Of a DNA stretch of 6,398 nucleotides, positions 5,949 through 6,398 are shown piece after piece. The notes under the pieces are model-generated. The model was not told where the DNA came from and did not search any database. It was given only the letters and a program-made list of their open reading frames with translations. Made by a program: the position numbers and the translations under genes. This DNA is from Methylophilus sp. (GTDB lineage Bacteria > Pseudomonadota > Gammaproteobacteria > Burkholderiales > Methylophilaceae): assembly GCA_027489475.1 (NCBI GenBank), contig JAIXZQ010000303.1:1-6398 (forward strand), given 5' to 3'. Position 1 is the first letter of the stretch. Every line of letters begins with the position of its first letter.

Positions 5949-5959
5949 GTCCGCTTTCG
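5949..5959 (-). repeat. 11-bp motif, right inverted copy
   Basis: GTCCGCTTTCG is the exact reverse complement of the motif at 595-605. Together the copies enclose the methyltransferase and ABC-3C genes. This stretch resembles GTCCGCTTTCG-containing intergenic sequence that I recall from alphaproteobacterial genomes. That memory is unverified. Confidence 0.4.
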
Positions 5960-6001
5960 CCCCATCTCACGCTCAAAACCAGACCATCCGCAATCGGCCA
6001 A

Positions 6002-6047
6002 CTATTCCGAAGTCAGACCTATGGAGTGTCAGCTTTTTGCGGAATAG
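6002..6047. repeat. Inverted repeat CTATTCCG / CGGAATAG downstream of ardC
   Basis: CTATTCCG (6002-6009) and CGGAATAG (6040-6047) are perfect reverse complements with a 30-base loop. A competing pair, CCGCAA (5988-5993) and TTGCGG (6037-6042), overlaps the right arm. The structure lies just past the ardC stop on the reverse strand. No T-run follows, so a terminator role is not supported; it may be a 3'-end structure or an old repeat. Confidence 0.3.
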
Positions 6048-6056
6048 GGACTGGTT

Positions 6057-6398
6057 CTATCCCACCCCCATCTCCCCCAGCACCCAGTCAGCCGCAGCCT
6101 GGGCTTTGCTTGCGGCAGTCAGGAACGATGATGGATTGTCGCCCAAGGCTTTAAGCCATCCATCGATATAGGCAGCATGATCTTCAAGATGATCTGCAGG
6201 CAGACCAATGTGGGCACCGATAAAGGCGCTAGCGAGTTCAGCGACGAGCTCTTCCAGCGCATAGCCTGCATCGCCAAAGCGGGTCTGGCCGAAGTCACGA
6301 TTGAGGCGTGCCTGATGACGGGAGGCATGGGCTGTCTCGTGGGCAAGGGTTGCCCAATATTGGCTTCCATCGCGAAAGGCCTCGCGATGGGGCATTTG
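6057..6398 (-). CDS. ardC: ArdC-type antirestriction protein / zincin metallopeptidase, C-terminal part
   Basis: The frame remains open to the right edge (a CAA codon at 6398-6396 precedes the first visible ATG), so the N-terminus lies outside the window. The visible 113 residues are typical of the ArdC C-terminal domain. MPHREAFRDGSQYWATLAHE leads into a zincin motif, HETAH (residues 20-24 of the fragment), and a later glutamate-rich helix, YALEELVAELASAF, likely supplies the third metal ligand. The end, DHAAYIDGWLKAL then AASKAQAAADWVLGEMG, is also characteristic of the family. Full-length ArdC proteins are about 300 residues, with an N-terminal single-stranded-DNA-binding domain that would lie beyond the edge. 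ArdC protects incoming plasmid DNA from host restriction during conjugation, so this marks a mobile element. It looks more GC-rich than the defence genes beside it. The ATG four bases from the edge is not the true start. Confidence 0.85.
   Translation of the reverse strand, partial: QMPHREAFRDGSQYWATLAHETAHASRHQARLNRDFGQTRFGDAGYALEELVAELASAFIGAHIGLPADHLEDHAAYIDGWLKALGDNPSSFLTAASKAQAAADWVLGEMGVG

Larger units (their letters stand above)
5760..6056. other. Intergenic region between the ATPase operon and ardC
   Basis: About 300 bases without a convincing gene. It holds the ATPase leader with its G7 tract, the small hairpin with T-tract, a tandem AACCTTC pair near 5850-5865, the right copy of the 11-base inverted motif (5949-5959) and an 8-base inverted repeat at 6002-6047. 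A forward frame at 5873-6154 crosses it, but it starts with TTG, lacks a ribosome site and runs through the ardC coding sequence on the opposite strand, so I do not treat it as a gene. Confidence 0.6.

Noticed and set aside
115..6019. 10-base direct repeat AAGTCAGACC at 115-124 and 6010-6019 as attachment sites
   Set aside because: A 10-base match between regions of this size is expected by chance, the left copy has a near duplicate at 102-110, and no integrase gene is visible.
5873..6154. + strand frame of 93 residues across the ardC 3' end
   Set aside because: It starts with TTG without a ribosome site, its proline-rich end is the antisense reading of the ardC C-terminus, and the remainder crosses inverted repeats.
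1..6398. CRISPR array, tRNA, rRNA or insertion sequence
   Set aside because: No regularly spaced repeats, cloverleaf-like sequence, ribosomal RNA sequence or transposase-like frame was seen on either strand.

Overview
The window reads as an accessory (genomic-island or plasmid) segment from a proteobacterium, most likely an alphaproteobacterium. The main clue is the right edge, which carries the C-terminal part of an ArdC-type antirestriction protein, a gene common on conjugative elements of that class. The central genes look noticeably more AT-rich than the ardC fragment, which fits a horizontally acquired cargo block. This taxonomic guess is inference, since no rRNA, tRNA or housekeeping gene is present.

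Layout. Positions 1-255 hold the tail of an unrecognised + strand gene. It converges on a doubtful small - strand frame (243-536), and a 12-bp-stem hairpin straddles both stop codons. An intergenic stretch to 773 leads into a + strand DNA methyltransferase (774-2072) whose catalytic motif SPPY points to cytosine-N4 chemistry. Converging on it, with a 15-base overlap of 3' ends, is a tightly packed three-gene - strand operon. Reading leftwards from 5759 it encodes an SMC/Rad50-like ABC ATPase with a two-CxxC zinc module inside its coiled coil (3789-5759), a small 218-residue middle component (3136-3792), and a protein with a C-terminal PD-(D/E)XK nuclease-like core (2058-3143). The genes overlap by 4 bases (ATGA) and 8 bases (ATGGTTGA), so translation is probably coupled. 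A gap of about 300 bases with a hairpin plus T-tract and only weak promoter candidates separates the operon from the ardC fragment (6057 to the right edge).

Interpretation. ATPase, middle component and nuclease match the layout of ABC-three-component (ABC-3C, Lamassu-like) defence systems: an SMC-like sensor ATPase, a small adaptor and a nuclease effector. The convergent methyltransferase makes the set resemble a restriction-modification/ABC-3C hybrid, in which methylation might mark self DNA and the ATPase complex might control the nuclease. The four-gene combination, with the nuclease core at the C-terminus behind an unknown domain of about 190 residues, is the most interesting content here. 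Function is inferred from motifs and gene order only. I also correct the nuclease start to 3143, where a strong Shine-Dalgarno sequence supports it.
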